Source: Erysipelotrichaceae bacterium (GTDB lineage: Bacteria > Bacillota_I > Bacilli_A > RFN20 > CAG-826). Taken from it: a DNA stretch of 36,463 nucleotides. The notes under the pieces were generated by a model. It saw nothing but the letters and a program-made list of their open reading frames with translations. It made no database searches and was not told the DNA's origin. Position 1 is the stretch's first letter; every line of letters begins with the position of its first letter. Shown piece by piece: positions 8,388 to 16,342 of the stretch. A program made the translations under genes and the position numbers. The stretch covers positions 1 through 36,463 of the forward strand of contig SVAY01000015.1 in NCBI GenBank assembly GCA_015059185.1, written 5' to 3'.

Positions 8388-8476
8388 ATAATCATTATTT
8401 CACATCATAAACTTTATATAAATGAAGAATTGTAATCATTTAAGGACACATCATTCTTTTTATATAAAAAAGATTG

Positions 8477-8485
8477 TGGTATGAT
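8477..8485 (+). promoter_or_regulatory. Extended -10 promoter of the rnf operon
   Basis: TGGTATGAT is an extended -10 element (TGn plus TATGAT at 8480-8485). No good -35 is seen, which is usual for this promoter type. Transcription would begin near 8492 and leave a leader of about 50 bases before rnfC, which lacks a ribosome site. Confidence 0.4.
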
Positions 8486-8542
8486 TATTTAGGTCGAAAA
8501 ACATATCAAAGTGTTTCGTTCTTCTATTTAATTTTTTGATTT

Positions 8543-9844
8543 ATGATTGCCAAAACAAAAGCTATTCATGATACAAAGAACTTAGTCGGTTCTTTACCAG
8601 CGATTAGATACGTTGATCCTGAATACGTTTACTGTGCCGTCACTAATGCGCGTGCTGCTAAGGCAGATATCTTAGTAAAAGAAGGCGACCATGTTAATTG
8701 TGGTCAAAAGATTGGTGTCCGTCATGGTCCATTTTTTGATCAACCAATCCATTCTTCAGTTTCAGGTACTTATGTCGGTATTGAGAAACATTATCATAGA
8801 AATGGTAAATTAACTGACTTCTTAAAGATTAAAAACGACCATCTCGATACATTTGATCCAAGTATCAGAACGCGTACACCAGAAGAAATTGCTAAATTAA
8901 CAAAGGCCGATATTACTGAAATCGTTAAAGAGCAAGCACTTGTAGGATTGGGTGGTTCATCTTTCCCTACCTACATCAAGTTCCAAACGGATAAGAAGAT
9001 TGATGTCGTTCTTATCAATGCGATTGAATGTGAACCATATATTACTGCTGACCATCGTTTGATGATGGAATTCCCATACCGTATTGTGGATGGGATTAAA
9101 TATGCGATGCAAGCATTTAACTGCCATCATGCGAAGATTTGTATCAAATCAAAATATAAAGATTTAAAGCTTTTATATACCCAACTACTTAAAGAATATC
9201 CTGATAGCGGTATTGAACTTTGCTGTGTGGGCAACTACTATCCTCAAGGTTGGGAAGTGGCGATGATTAAAGAAGCAACTGGTATTGAACTTAATCCAGG
9301 TGAGCTCCCATCTAATAGAGGAATTATTAACTTTAACGTTTCTACTATTGTTGGTTTATATAAGGCTGTTAAATACAATATGCCTGTTGTTAAAAGATTT
9401 ATCACAATTACAGGTGATGGTATCATCTATCCTAAAAACTTTAGGGTGAGAGTAGGTACTGCGATTAAAGATTTATTACCTCTATGTGGAGGATATAAAA
9501 ATCCTGATAAAGATAAAGTGTTTATTTTGGGTGGCCCAATGATGGGTGCTTCTGTTCCTAATGATGATGTTATTATCACTAAAACAGTCACTTCTATCAT
9601 TATCCTTGATAAGACTGAATATAAAGAGAACCCATGTGTCAGATGCGGTAGCTGTGTTTTAAGTTGTCCAACACATCTTGAACCAGTACAAATAATGAAT
9701 GCAGTGAAAACGCTTGATAAAGAAAGAATTAAAAAACTTAATCCACTTAAGTGTATTGAATGTGGCTTGTGCACATATTCATGCACCTCTAAGATTCAAG
9801 TTACCGATTATATAAGAAAGGCAAAGATGATAGCTAAGTTATGA
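8543..9844 (+). CDS. rnfC: Rnf complex subunit C (NADH-binding, two 4Fe-4S)
   Basis: A 433-aa RnfC. It has the flavin/NADH-binding Rossmann-like part with VGLGGSSFPTYIK (about 133) and NAIECEPYITADHR (about 160), an SLBB segment, and two cysteine clusters for 4Fe-4S centres, CVRCGSCVLSCP (about 366-377) and CIECGLCTYSCT (about 404-415). RnfC is the peripheral subunit where electrons reach NAD+ in the Rnf ion-translocating ferredoxin:NAD oxidoreductase. It is the first gene of the operon, and its stop overlaps the rnfD start (ATGA). Length is typical for the Firmicutes form. Confidence 0.96.
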   Translation: MIAKTKAIHDTKNLVGSLPAIRYVDPEYVYCAVTNARAAKADILVKEGDHVNCGQKIGVRHGPFFDQPIHSSVSGTYVGIEKHYHRNGKLTDFLKIKNDHLDTFDPSIRTRTPEEIAKLTKADITEIVKEQALVGLGGSSFPTYIKFQTDKKIDVVLINAIECEPYITADHRLMMEFPYRIVDGIKYAMQAFNCHHAKICIKSKYKDLKLLYTQLLKEYPDSGIELCCVGNYYPQGWEVAMIKEATGIELNPGELPSNRGIINFNVSTIVGLYKAVKYNMPVVKRFITITGDGIIYPKNFRVRVGTAIKDLLPLCGGYKNPDKDKVFILGGPMMGASVPNDDVIITKTVTSIIILDKTEYKENPCVRCGSCVLSCPTHLEPVQIMNAVKTLDKERIKKLNPLKCIECGLCTYSCTSKIQVTDYIRKAKMIAKL

Positions 9845-10965
9845 CAATAGTCAAAGAGAGTGCGCCACACATTAGAAGAAAAGCCTCAGTCAATCGTATG
9901 ATGATTGATGTTTTAATCGCGCTTGCTCCAACTTTAATCTTCTCCTTTGTTGTCTATCCACTTAATACATTAATTACTTATCTACTTTCCTTAGCCATCA
10001 TGATTGGGGCGGAATTTGTTTTCGTTGGTCTTAAAAACATGATGCCTAAGACTGATGAGAAGCATACATTTAAAGAAAAATTCTTATTTGCATATAAAGG
10101 TCATTATGATCTCACTAACGTGATTACTCCTGCCATCACTGCAGTTATTTATACATTAATTATGCCTGCTGGTGCTCCTGTATACGCTGTTATCATAGGC
10201 GCGATTGTTGGTATCACATTTGGTAAATTAGTGTTTGGTGGACTTGGTAGCAATATCTTTAACCCAGCTGCTGTTGGTATGTTATTTGCTAAACTTTGTT
10301 TTGGTAGCCAATATAAACCATATGTTGATACATGGTATTATACTGTTCCAGATGTGGCAGCGGGCGCTACTCCATTAGGTTTAATTAATGATGGTGCATT
10401 AACTAATATCTATCAATATCCTTTATTTGATTTATTCTTTGGTCGTATTCCAGGAACTCTTGGTGAAGTATATAAGATTACTATTCTCCTCGGTTTAATT
10501 TATCTACTAGTTAGAAGAAGCGCAGACTTTAGAATTGTTGTTTCATATTTAGGTACATTTACCTTCTTAATATTTGTTGCTGGTTTATCTGTTTATGGGC
10601 TTGATCAAAGCGTCAATCCGTTCTACTTCACCTTATACTCATTACTTAGTGGTGGCGTCTTATTTGGGGCGACATTTATGCTGACTGATCCGGTCACGAG
10701 CCCGATAAATTCACCGAGTAGAATTATCTATGGTATGGTCGCTGCTATCGCTACTGTATTCATTCGTTTATTTGCCGCTCTCCCAGAAGGAGTTGGCTTC
10801 TCAATCTTAATTGCAAATATGGTTGCGTGTGTGCTTGATCACTATGAATGGTCTAACCCACGTTATACTTGGAAGAAGTTCTTAGCGATGGGATTATTAA
10901 TAGTGATTCCTACCTTAATTACTTTCTTAGCTATTACATATGGAGGTATGGTCCATGTCGGATAA
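9841..10965 (+). CDS. rnfD: Rnf complex subunit D (flavinylated membrane subunit)
   Basis: A 374-aa polytopic membrane protein of the RnfD/NqrB family with about nine to ten helices. The covalent FMN site is present: SGGVLFGATFMLTDPVTSP, with the expected acceptor Thr at about 278 in GAT. The signature GLGSNIFNPAAVG (about 139) is also typical. It carries electrons through the membrane in the Rnf pump. It overlaps rnfC by four bases and rnfG by eleven, so the three are probably translationally coupled. ApbE encoded downstream should attach the FMN. Confidence 0.96.
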   Translation: MTIVKESAPHIRRKASVNRMMIDVLIALAPTLIFSFVVYPLNTLITYLLSLAIMIGAEFVFVGLKNMMPKTDEKHTFKEKFLFAYKGHYDLTNVITPAITAVIYTLIMPAGAPVYAVIIGAIVGITFGKLVFGGLGSNIFNPAAVGMLFAKLCFGSQYKPYVDTWYYTVPDVAAGATPLGLINDGALTNIYQYPLFDLFFGRIPGTLGEVYKITILLGLIYLLVRRSADFRIVVSYLGTFTFLIFVAGLSVYGLDQSVNPFYFTLYSLLSGGVLFGATFMLTDPVTSPINSPSRIIYGMVAAIATVFIRLFAALPEGVGFSILIANMVACVLDHYEWSNPRYTWKKFLAMGLLIVIPTLITFLAITYGGMVHVG

Positions 10966-11494
10966 AAAGAAATACATCATTACCTCCATCACTTTAGGCG
11001 CTATTGCTGCTAGCAGTGGTCTTTTAATCGGAGTTACAAACCTCGTTACCAAAGATCAAATTGCGAAGAATGAAGAAAATAAAATTAATAACGGAATTAA
11101 AGAGATTTTTGACCAAAACACTGTAAAAGTTGAAGGTTTTGATTTAAGTGAAGCCGGAATTACAGGCGATTATAAATACGTTGAATACCTTTATGAAGTG
11201 AAAGATGAAAACGATAATGAACTTGGTTGTGCATTCGTTACAAGTGGATCTAATAACTATGGAAAAATATCTTTAATTATTGGATTTGATGCGGCTGAAA
11301 AAGCGTTTTTAAATCTTTCTGTTGTTGTGAATGAACAAACTTATGCGACCACGTTGGTTGATAACTATATTAACCCACTTAATAATGGTAAGCGCGATGT
11401 TGATGATGTTAAATGTGGCGCGACTTATGGCGCGAAACTTGTAAGAGATATGATTGATGAAGCAGAAGCAGCTGTTGAGGAATTTTATAAATAA
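10955..11494 (+). CDS. rnfG: Rnf complex subunit G (flavoprotein)
   Basis: A 179-aa RnfG/NqrC-like protein with one N-terminal helix (about 7-29) and an extracytoplasmic FMN-binding domain. I place the start at 10955 because GGAGGT (10942-10947) sits just before it; an upstream in-frame ATG at 10940 lacks a ribosome site. The covalent FMN site is atypical: DDVKCGATYGAK (about 149-160). The acceptor Thr is kept, but the usual Ser/Thr before GAT is Cys and the Ser/Thr two residues after it is Gly. It accepts electrons between RnfD and the other subunits. Shorter C-terminal part than many RnfG. Confidence 0.93.
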   Translation: MSDKKKYIITSITLGAIAASSGLLIGVTNLVTKDQIAKNEENKINNGIKEIFDQNTVKVEGFDLSEAGITGDYKYVEYLYEVKDENDNELGCAFVTSGSNNYGKISLIIGFDAAEKAFLNLSVVVNEQTYATTLVDNYINPLNNGKRDVDDVKCGATYGAKLVRDMIDEAEAAVEEFYK

Positions 11495-11496
11495 TT

Positions 11497-12270
11497 ATGA
11501 GTAGAGAAAAAGGACAAACTAAAGCTAATTTCTTAAAGGGTATCTTCCTTGAGAATCCTTTATTCGTATCTATATTAGGTACCTGTCCTGCTTTAGCGAC
11601 CACTAAATCGCTTGAAGCCGCTATTGGTATGGGCTTACTCTTTACCATTGTTCTTATCTGTTCTAACGTTTTAGTCTCTGCTTTAAGAAAGCTTATTCCT
11701 GAAGAGATTAGAACACCTGCTTATATCGTGATTATCGCAACATTCGTCACTATGGTGAAGATGTTCACTAATGCATTCCTACCAGAGTTATATTCAACAT
11801 TAGGTGTCTTCATTTCACTTATCGTTGTTAACTGTATCGTTTTAGGACGTGCTGAAGCATACGCTAGTAAGAATACTGTCTTTGATTCATTTATTGACGG
11901 AGTTGGTATGGGTGTTGGTTATACCTTAGCCCTTATGCTTATGGCCTTATTTAGAGAAGTGATTGGTTCAGGCATGATTACAGTTGGTAATATCTTTACC
12001 TTCATTCCTAAATCGTCTTTACCAATACTTAAATGTGTGAGTGCAGAGGGAGATGTTATCTATGATTACTCCATCTCCTTATTCCAAACTCCAGCCGGCG
12101 CCTTCATTGTCTTTGGCTTAATCCTTGCGACTATTGCCTTTATTCAAAATAGAAAGAAAGAACTCGCCTCTTATCGAGATAGACAAGAGAAGATTAGAAA
12201 AGCTCAAGAAGCTAAAGAAGCTGCATTAAAAGCTGCCCAAACTAATAATGTTGAAGGAGGAAATAAATAA
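11497..12270 (+). CDS. rnfE: Rnf complex subunit E
   Basis: A 257-aa RnfE/NqrD-type membrane subunit, with FLENPLFVSILGTCPALATTKSLE features near the N-terminus (about 13-35) and about six helices. RnfE and RnfA are homologous inverted partners that hold a shared iron site inside the membrane; the cysteines in GTCPALA and VVNCIVLGRAEA (about 110) are the expected ligands. A long charged C-terminal tail (about 222-257, rich in Lys, Ala and Glu) extends beyond the usual end. It starts two bases after rnfG; its last base is the first base of rnfA. Confidence 0.95.
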   Translation: MSREKGQTKANFLKGIFLENPLFVSILGTCPALATTKSLEAAIGMGLLFTIVLICSNVLVSALRKLIPEEIRTPAYIVIIATFVTMVKMFTNAFLPELYSTLGVFISLIVVNCIVLGRAEAYASKNTVFDSFIDGVGMGVGYTLALMLMALFREVIGSGMITVGNIFTFIPKSSLPILKCVSAEGDVIYDYSISLFQTPAGAFIVFGLILATIAFIQNRKKELASYRDRQEKIRKAQEAKEAALKAAQTNNVEGGNK

Positions 12271-12869
12271 TGGAACAATTCATTGCTTTCTTATTAGCCA
12301 TCCTTTCTAGCATGCTCATTGATAACGTCGTGTTATCTAGATTCTATGGTATCTGTCCATTCTTAGGAGTTTCTCGTAAGACCAAGTCCTCTTTAGGTAT
12401 GGGTATCGCGGTTGTCTTTGTTATCATGCTTGCGACCCTTATTTGTTGGCCTTTATATCACTTTGTATTGGTACCTGCTGGTATTCCATTCATGGACACC
12501 GTGGTCTATATCTTAGTTATTGCCTCTTTAGTCCAACTTGTTGGTTTATTTATTAAGAAATATTCGCCGTCATTATATAAATCACTTGGTATCTATTTAC
12601 CTTTAATCACCACCAACTGTGCGGTTCTTGGTGTCGCTCAAGGTAATACTGATCAAGGATATACATTCCTTCAAGCTATCGCTAATGGCTTAGGTACATC
12701 TATAGGTTTCTTGCTTATCATTGTGACCTTCAGCTGTATTAGAACTCGTTTAGATAGCGCAAATACACCTAAAGCATTTAAAGGTTTACCAATTGCCTTA
12801 ATTACTGCGGCGATTATGGCTATCGCATTAATGGGATTACAAGGATTATTTTCGGGTTTAGCGTTATGA
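12270..12869 (+). CDS. rnfA: Rnf complex subunit A
   Basis: A 199-aa RnfA/NqrE membrane subunit with about six helices and the family motifs FYGICPFLGVSRK (about 25-37) and TTNCAVLGVA (about 114), whose cysteines are the predicted iron ligands paired with RnfE. AAGGAGG lies nine bases before ATG inside the rnfE tail. The stop overlaps the start of the next small gene (ATGA). Confidence 0.95.
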   Translation: MEQFIAFLLAILSSMLIDNVVLSRFYGICPFLGVSRKTKSSLGMGIAVVFVIMLATLICWPLYHFVLVPAGIPFMDTVVYILVIASLVQLVGLFIKKYSPSLYKSLGIYLPLITTNCAVLGVAQGNTDQGYTFLQAIANGLGTSIGFLLIIVTFSCIRTRLDSANTPKAFKGLPIALITAAIMAIALMGLQGLFSGLAL

Positions 12870-13066
12870 GTCAAACAGGTTATTTAATTCTTGCTATCAG
12901 TATCATTGCAGCGTTACTCATTACGTTTATAGTTTCTTTTGTTTTATATCGCCGTACACCTGTACCTAAGGGATGCGAGAACATTAAGATTAATGAAGAA
13001 AACTGCAGTGCTTGTCAAAATAAAGAATGTCAGTTTCATGTCTCTAGAAACGAGGAGGATAAATAA
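12866..13066 (+). CDS. 66-aa Cys-rich membrane protein in the rnf operon
   Basis: A small protein between rnfA and rnfB. One N-terminal helix (about 5-27) is followed by a soluble tail with four cysteines: a lone Cys (GCEN) then CSACQNKEC, i.e. C-x9-C-x2-C-x4-C, and a His shortly after. The C-x2-C-x4-C spacing is identical to the cluster of the RnfB encoded next (CGSCGFAGC), and both have the same anchor-plus-cluster plan. It resembles small FeoB-associated Cys-rich membrane proteins. I infer an accessory iron-sulfur or iron-handling subunit of this Rnf complex. It overlaps rnfA by four bases; GAGGAGG for rnfB lies at its 3' end. Confidence 0.8.
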   Translation: MSQTGYLILAISIIAALLITFIVSFVLYRRTPVPKGCENIKINEENCSACQNKECQFHVSRNEEDK

Positions 13067-13068
13067 GT

Positions 13069-13386
13069 ATGACAATATTATGGGCCGCTCTTATCTTACT
13101 CGGTTTAGGGCTTGCTCTTGGTCTTGGTTTAGCAATTGCGGCAAAGATCTTGCTCGTCAAAGAAGATGAAAGAATTGAAGAAGTCGCTAAACGCCTTCCT
13201 AACTATAACTGTGGTAGCTGTGGATTCGCTGGATGTCATGATATGGCAGAAGCTATCGTTACTGGTGCAGAAACCAACTTAAAGAAATGTAAACCTGGTA
13301 AAGAGGATATTAACTTTAAACCAATATTAGAATATTTAGATGCCCATCCAAACGCGGATGGTTCAAAAGTAAAAGCCCATCTTTAA
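13069..13386 (+). CDS. rnfB: Short RnfB: membrane anchor and one Fe-S domain only
   Basis: A 105-aa RnfB-like protein. It has the N-terminal helix (about 4-27) and the RnfB Fe-S domain NYNCGSCGFAGC plus a fourth Cys (KKC), the C-x2-C-x4-C-x17-C pattern. Typical RnfB is about 260 aa or more and carries further ferredoxin-like 4Fe-4S clusters that accept electrons from ferredoxin; none are present here and none are encoded in any frame downstream, because apbE starts two bases after the stop. A strong GAGGAGG site precedes ATG. So electron entry into this Rnf complex must use a reduced RnfB or a separate ferredoxin. Confidence 0.9.
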   Translation: MTILWAALILLGLGLALGLGLAIAAKILLVKEDERIEEVAKRLPNYNCGSCGFAGCHDMAEAIVTGAETNLKKCKPGKEDINFKPILEYLDAHPNADGSKVKAHL

Positions 13387-13387
13387 T

Positions 13388-14350
13388 ATGAAAATCAAGA
13401 AGTTCATCCCATTCTTTTTAATGGGTGCATTAGTTTCTTGTAACAGTCAAAACTTTGTCGAAAGCAAAGTTTTTTGTTTTGATTCAGTGGTGGACTTTAA
13501 GTTATATAATGCGACTAATCAAGATAAAAAAGCAGTAGAAGATATTTTAAAATATTACGACAAGATATCAGATAATTATGATTCTAAAAGTGGAGTGGTT
13601 AATCTCACTAATATCAATACGACAAACGAAGAAATAGAAATAAGTGAAAAACTATATAAGATGCTTAAATCATCTTTTGAAGTGAGTAAATTAGGAGCGG
13701 ATTTTTTTAATCCTCTATGTGGCTCTTTGGTAAAGAAATGGAAAGATAGCCTTGGTGAAGGAAAAGTATTAAATGAAGAAGTTATTAATAGTGAATTAGA
13801 TAAGATTAATAATTCTGAACTTAAATTCTTAGATAATAATAAAGTCCAAAGAATAGGCGAGGCTGAATTAGATTTAGGTGGTATTGCAAAAGGCTATGTA
13901 CTAGATGAAATCTATAATTATTTAAAAGAAAAGAATATCACTAATTATTTAGTAGATGCTGGTAGCAGCTCTATCTTAGTAGGCGAAAAAAGTAGTGGGG
14001 ACGGCTATTATTCAGTCGGTATAAAAAATACCATTATCCAAAATAAATATTTTAAGGTGAAGAATGCGTTTGTCTCGACCTCTGCTCTTAATGAACAAGG
14101 AGTGTTGATAGGTGATAAGATGTATTCTCATATTATTAATCCTAAGACTGGTAGTGCCATTAATCTTCAAGAAGCAGTTATTGTTATTAGTGATAAAGGC
14201 TATATAGGAGACGCTTTATCTACATCAATGATGATGAACACTCTTGAAGAGATTAAAGCGATTGAAGCTATTCAAAACATTAAATGTATTGTGATTAATA
14301 ATAATTCCATCACTTATCATCATCCTAGTATTGAGGTGAACGATAGATGA
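13388..14350 (+). CDS. apbE: FAD:protein FMN transferase (ApbE), lipoprotein
   Basis: A 320-aa ApbE with a lipoprotein signal (LVSC, Cys at about 18), so it is anchored on the outer face of the membrane. Family motifs are present: LDLGGIAKGYVLD (about 158), LVDAGSSS (about 188), VSTSALNEQ (about 227) and YSHIINPKTGSA (about 246). It transfers FMN from FAD onto Thr in Rnf/Nqr-type subunits; here RnfD and RnfG of the same operon are the obvious targets. It starts two bases after rnfB without a ribosome site and overlaps the next gene by four bases. Confidence 0.94.
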   Translation: MKIKKFIPFFLMGALVSCNSQNFVESKVFCFDSVVDFKLYNATNQDKKAVEDILKYYDKISDNYDSKSGVVNLTNINTTNEEIEISEKLYKMLKSSFEVSKLGADFFNPLCGSLVKKWKDSLGEGKVLNEEVINSELDKINNSELKFLDNNKVQRIGEAELDLGGIAKGYVLDEIYNYLKEKNITNYLVDAGSSSILVGEKSSGDGYYSVGIKNTIIQNKYFKVKNAFVSTSALNEQGVLIGDKMYSHIINPKTGSAINLQEAVIVISDKGYIGDALSTSMMMNTLEEIKAIEAIQNIKCIVINNNSITYHHPSIEVNDR

Positions 14351-14724
14351 AAGATAAGAAATTAAGGAATGATATTATTCTTGTTGCTTCATTATTACTA
14401 ATAGCAGTTGTTGCGTTAGTAGTTATTTTATCAACGAGAAAGAAAGATAACTTAATCGCGAAAGTATATGTGCAAAATGAAGTGGTAGAAACAATTGATT
14501 TATCTACTAAAGAAGAAAAAGAATATGTGATAGTTGGACTGCACGGGAATGTCATAGTTGAGACAAAAGATGGGGCGATAAGAGTAAAAGAATCTAACTG
14601 TCCTCATCAAGACTGTGTCCATATGGGATATGTGAGTGAAACTAATAGACCAATCATCTGTGCTTATAACGCGGTTTATATCGTCATAGAAGGCGCGAGT
14701 GACGTCGATGTGGAGATCGGTTAA
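14347..14724 (+). CDS. NusG domain II-containing membrane protein (EetA-like)
   Basis: A 125-aa protein with one N-terminal helix (about 9-29) and an extracytoplasmic beta-rich domain of the NusG-II type, with conserved CPHQDCVHMGYV (about 83) and PIICAYNAVYI (about 102). The two cysteines of CPHQDC plus the later Cys could bind metal or form a disulfide. This family usually sits next to ApbE and Gx genes, and from memory the pair corresponds to EetA and EetB of flavin-based extracellular electron transfer loci. GAGGTG lies eight bases before the ATG. Confidence 0.85.
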   Translation: MKDKKLRNDIILVASLLLIAVVALVVILSTRKKDNLIAKVYVQNEVVETIDLSTKEEKEYVIVGLHGNVIVETKDGAIRVKESNCPHQDCVHMGYVSETNRPIICAYNAVYIVIEGASDVDVEIG

Positions 14725-14725
14725 T

Positions 14726-15262
14726 ATGGACGAGAAGAAAAAATATAACGTTCATAAAATTGCTTTGCTCGGTGTCTTAACTGCAGCGACTATTGTCATT
14801 GCAATATTAGAATCGTTTATCCCTTCTATTGGTATACCAGGAGTGAAGCTAGGTTTAGCCAATATTGTGATTCTTATCATCCTTTATGAACTCGGCATAT
14901 TTGAAGCAATCATTGTTAATATAGTTCGTGTATTAGTAGTGGGTTTAGTAAGAGGCACATTCTTATCTATGGGTTTCTTTATGTCGCTTGCAGGAGCCTT
15001 CCTCTCATTAGGAGTGATGATACTTTTCTATCTTGTGATTAAGAAGTTTTCTATCATTGGAGTAAGTGTCTTAGGAAGTGTGTTTCACGTCACTGGACAG
15101 ATCCTAGTAGCAATTATTTTTTTAGGCAGTGGATATGTAGTTTTGTATCTCCCAATTATTGCCATTTCTGCGATAATTACTGGAGTTTTAGTGGGTTTTG
15201 CCGCGAAAATGATTATAAAAACTGGCGTAATTAAAAAACAAAAAGAAAAATATAATTTCTAA
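14726..15262 (+). CDS. Gx transporter family protein (EetB-like)
   Basis: A 178-aa polytopic membrane protein (five to six helices) of the family labelled heptaprenyl diphosphate synthase component I or Gx transporter. Typical features are IPGVKLGLANIV (about 40-51) and an RGTFLSMGFF segment. It resembles ECF-type S components and may carry a quinone-related or redox cofactor; function is not proven. I chose the start at 14726 because GGAGAT lies eight bases before it, rather than an upstream in-frame GTG at 14699. It closes the rnf-apbE operon; an independent promoter follows. Confidence 0.82.
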   Translation: MDEKKKYNVHKIALLGVLTAATIVIAILESFIPSIGIPGVKLGLANIVILIILYELGIFEAIIVNIVRVLVVGLVRGTFLSMGFFMSLAGAFLSLGVMILFYLVIKKFSIIGVSVLGSVFHVTGQILVAIIFLGSGYVVLYLPIIAISAIITGVLVGFAAKMIIKTGVIKKQKEKYNF

Positions 15263-15279
15263 AATATCATTCTATATTT

Positions 15280-15307
15280 TTGAAAAATAATAACTATGGC
15301 TTATTAT
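15280..15307 (+). promoter_or_regulatory. Promoter of the DUF697-like / lipase-like / M32 operon
   Basis: TTGAAA (15280-15285) and TATTAT (15302-15307), spacer 16 bp. Transcription would start near 15314, downstream of the ATG at 15296, which supports the later start codon at 15329 (preceded by AAGGTGG) for the next gene. Confidence 0.5.
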
Positions 15308-15328
15308 ATTTTTAAGGTGGATAAAGTT

Positions 15329-16342
15329 ATGGAAGAGAAAAAAGAAAAGATGACATTTGAAGAATATAAAGCGAAATACACAAAGCCAGAAAATAAGAAG
15401 TTAATTAGAGCGGCGATGTTTATTTTAGCGGGTGGTATAGGAATCGTTCTTTTCACTTGTTTATTCCTCATCTGTTTAAGACTATATGAAATTAATGAAT
15501 ATGCAGGATACGTTGCAATTGGTGTATCAGTCCTCATCTTTATCTTGTTCTATATCGTTCCACTTATTCGTATCAGCAAAACCAAATACTTCATCACTAA
15601 CGTCAACGACCGCACGGTGAGAAACGCTCAAAAGCACAACAAGAAACTTAGAGAAGAAATCGCTGATAAGATGATTGATTATAATTCTAAGGTGGAAGGT
15701 GCTACTTGGTATAATGAGAAACTTGTTGGTAAGCTTGCTATTGCGAGAGTGAACAAAAACGATAAAGAAGTCAAAATGTTATTAACTGAAATCTATGACA
15801 GTGATGTCAAAAAAGAATCGCGTCGTATTATTCGTGACCACGCTTTAAAGATTGGTTTAGTCACAACCTTCTCTCAATCTCACGTTGTTGATACTGCTTT
15901 TGTTGCAGTATATGAACTTAACTTAATTAAAGATTTAGTCTTCTTATATGGTTTTAGACCGAGTGACGCAAAACTTATGAAGATATATCTAGCAGTATTA
16001 TCAAATTCATTAATGTCATATGGCATCTCTGCTTCTTCCTCTAACTTTGTCGGAGGTATTGTTAATGGTATCTCTAATGCAGTTGGCAAGATCAGCGCTC
16101 TTTCTAGTGCAATCTCTACAGTGGTAGGTTCAACTATTCAAGGTGTTGTTAATTCAACACTCAGTATCATTATTGGTCTACAAACACGTAAATATTTATT
16201 AAGTGAATATCATCTCCAAGACATATTAGATGAAATCGAACTTGATGATGTTGATGAAGATGCTTTAATCAACGAAGTTAAGGCTGAAATCATTAAAAGT
16301 GCGAAACCTGGCGGAAAGAAGTTAAAAACTGAGGCAGCTTAA
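15329..16342 (+). CDS. Membrane protein with DUF697-like (YcjF-type) domain
   Basis: A 337-aa protein. Two N-terminal helices (about 30-55 and 60-80) are followed by a soluble region, then a segment that looks like DUF697: SHVVDTAFVAVYELNLIKDL (about 188-207), then a Ser/Gly/Ala-rich membrane-active stretch (about 230-275) and an acidic tail. DUF697 proteins are membrane-associated and often accompany GTPases; no GTPase motif is present here. Start choice: 15329 has AAGGTGG eight bases before it and lies downstream of the promoter, while the ATG at 15296 would be upstream of the transcript. It is coupled to the next gene (TAATG overlap). Confidence 0.7.
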   Translation: MEEKKEKMTFEEYKAKYTKPENKKLIRAAMFILAGGIGIVLFTCLFLICLRLYEINEYAGYVAIGVSVLIFILFYIVPLIRISKTKYFITNVNDRTVRNAQKHNKKLREEIADKMIDYNSKVEGATWYNEKLVGKLAIARVNKNDKEVKMLLTEIYDSDVKKESRRIIRDHALKIGLVTTFSQSHVVDTAFVAVYELNLIKDLVFLYGFRPSDAKLMKIYLAVLSNSLMSYGISASSSNFVGGIVNGISNAVGKISALSSAISTVVGSTIQGVVNSTLSIIIGLQTRKYLLSEYHLQDILDEIELDDVDEDALINEVKAEIIKSAKPGGKKLKTEAA

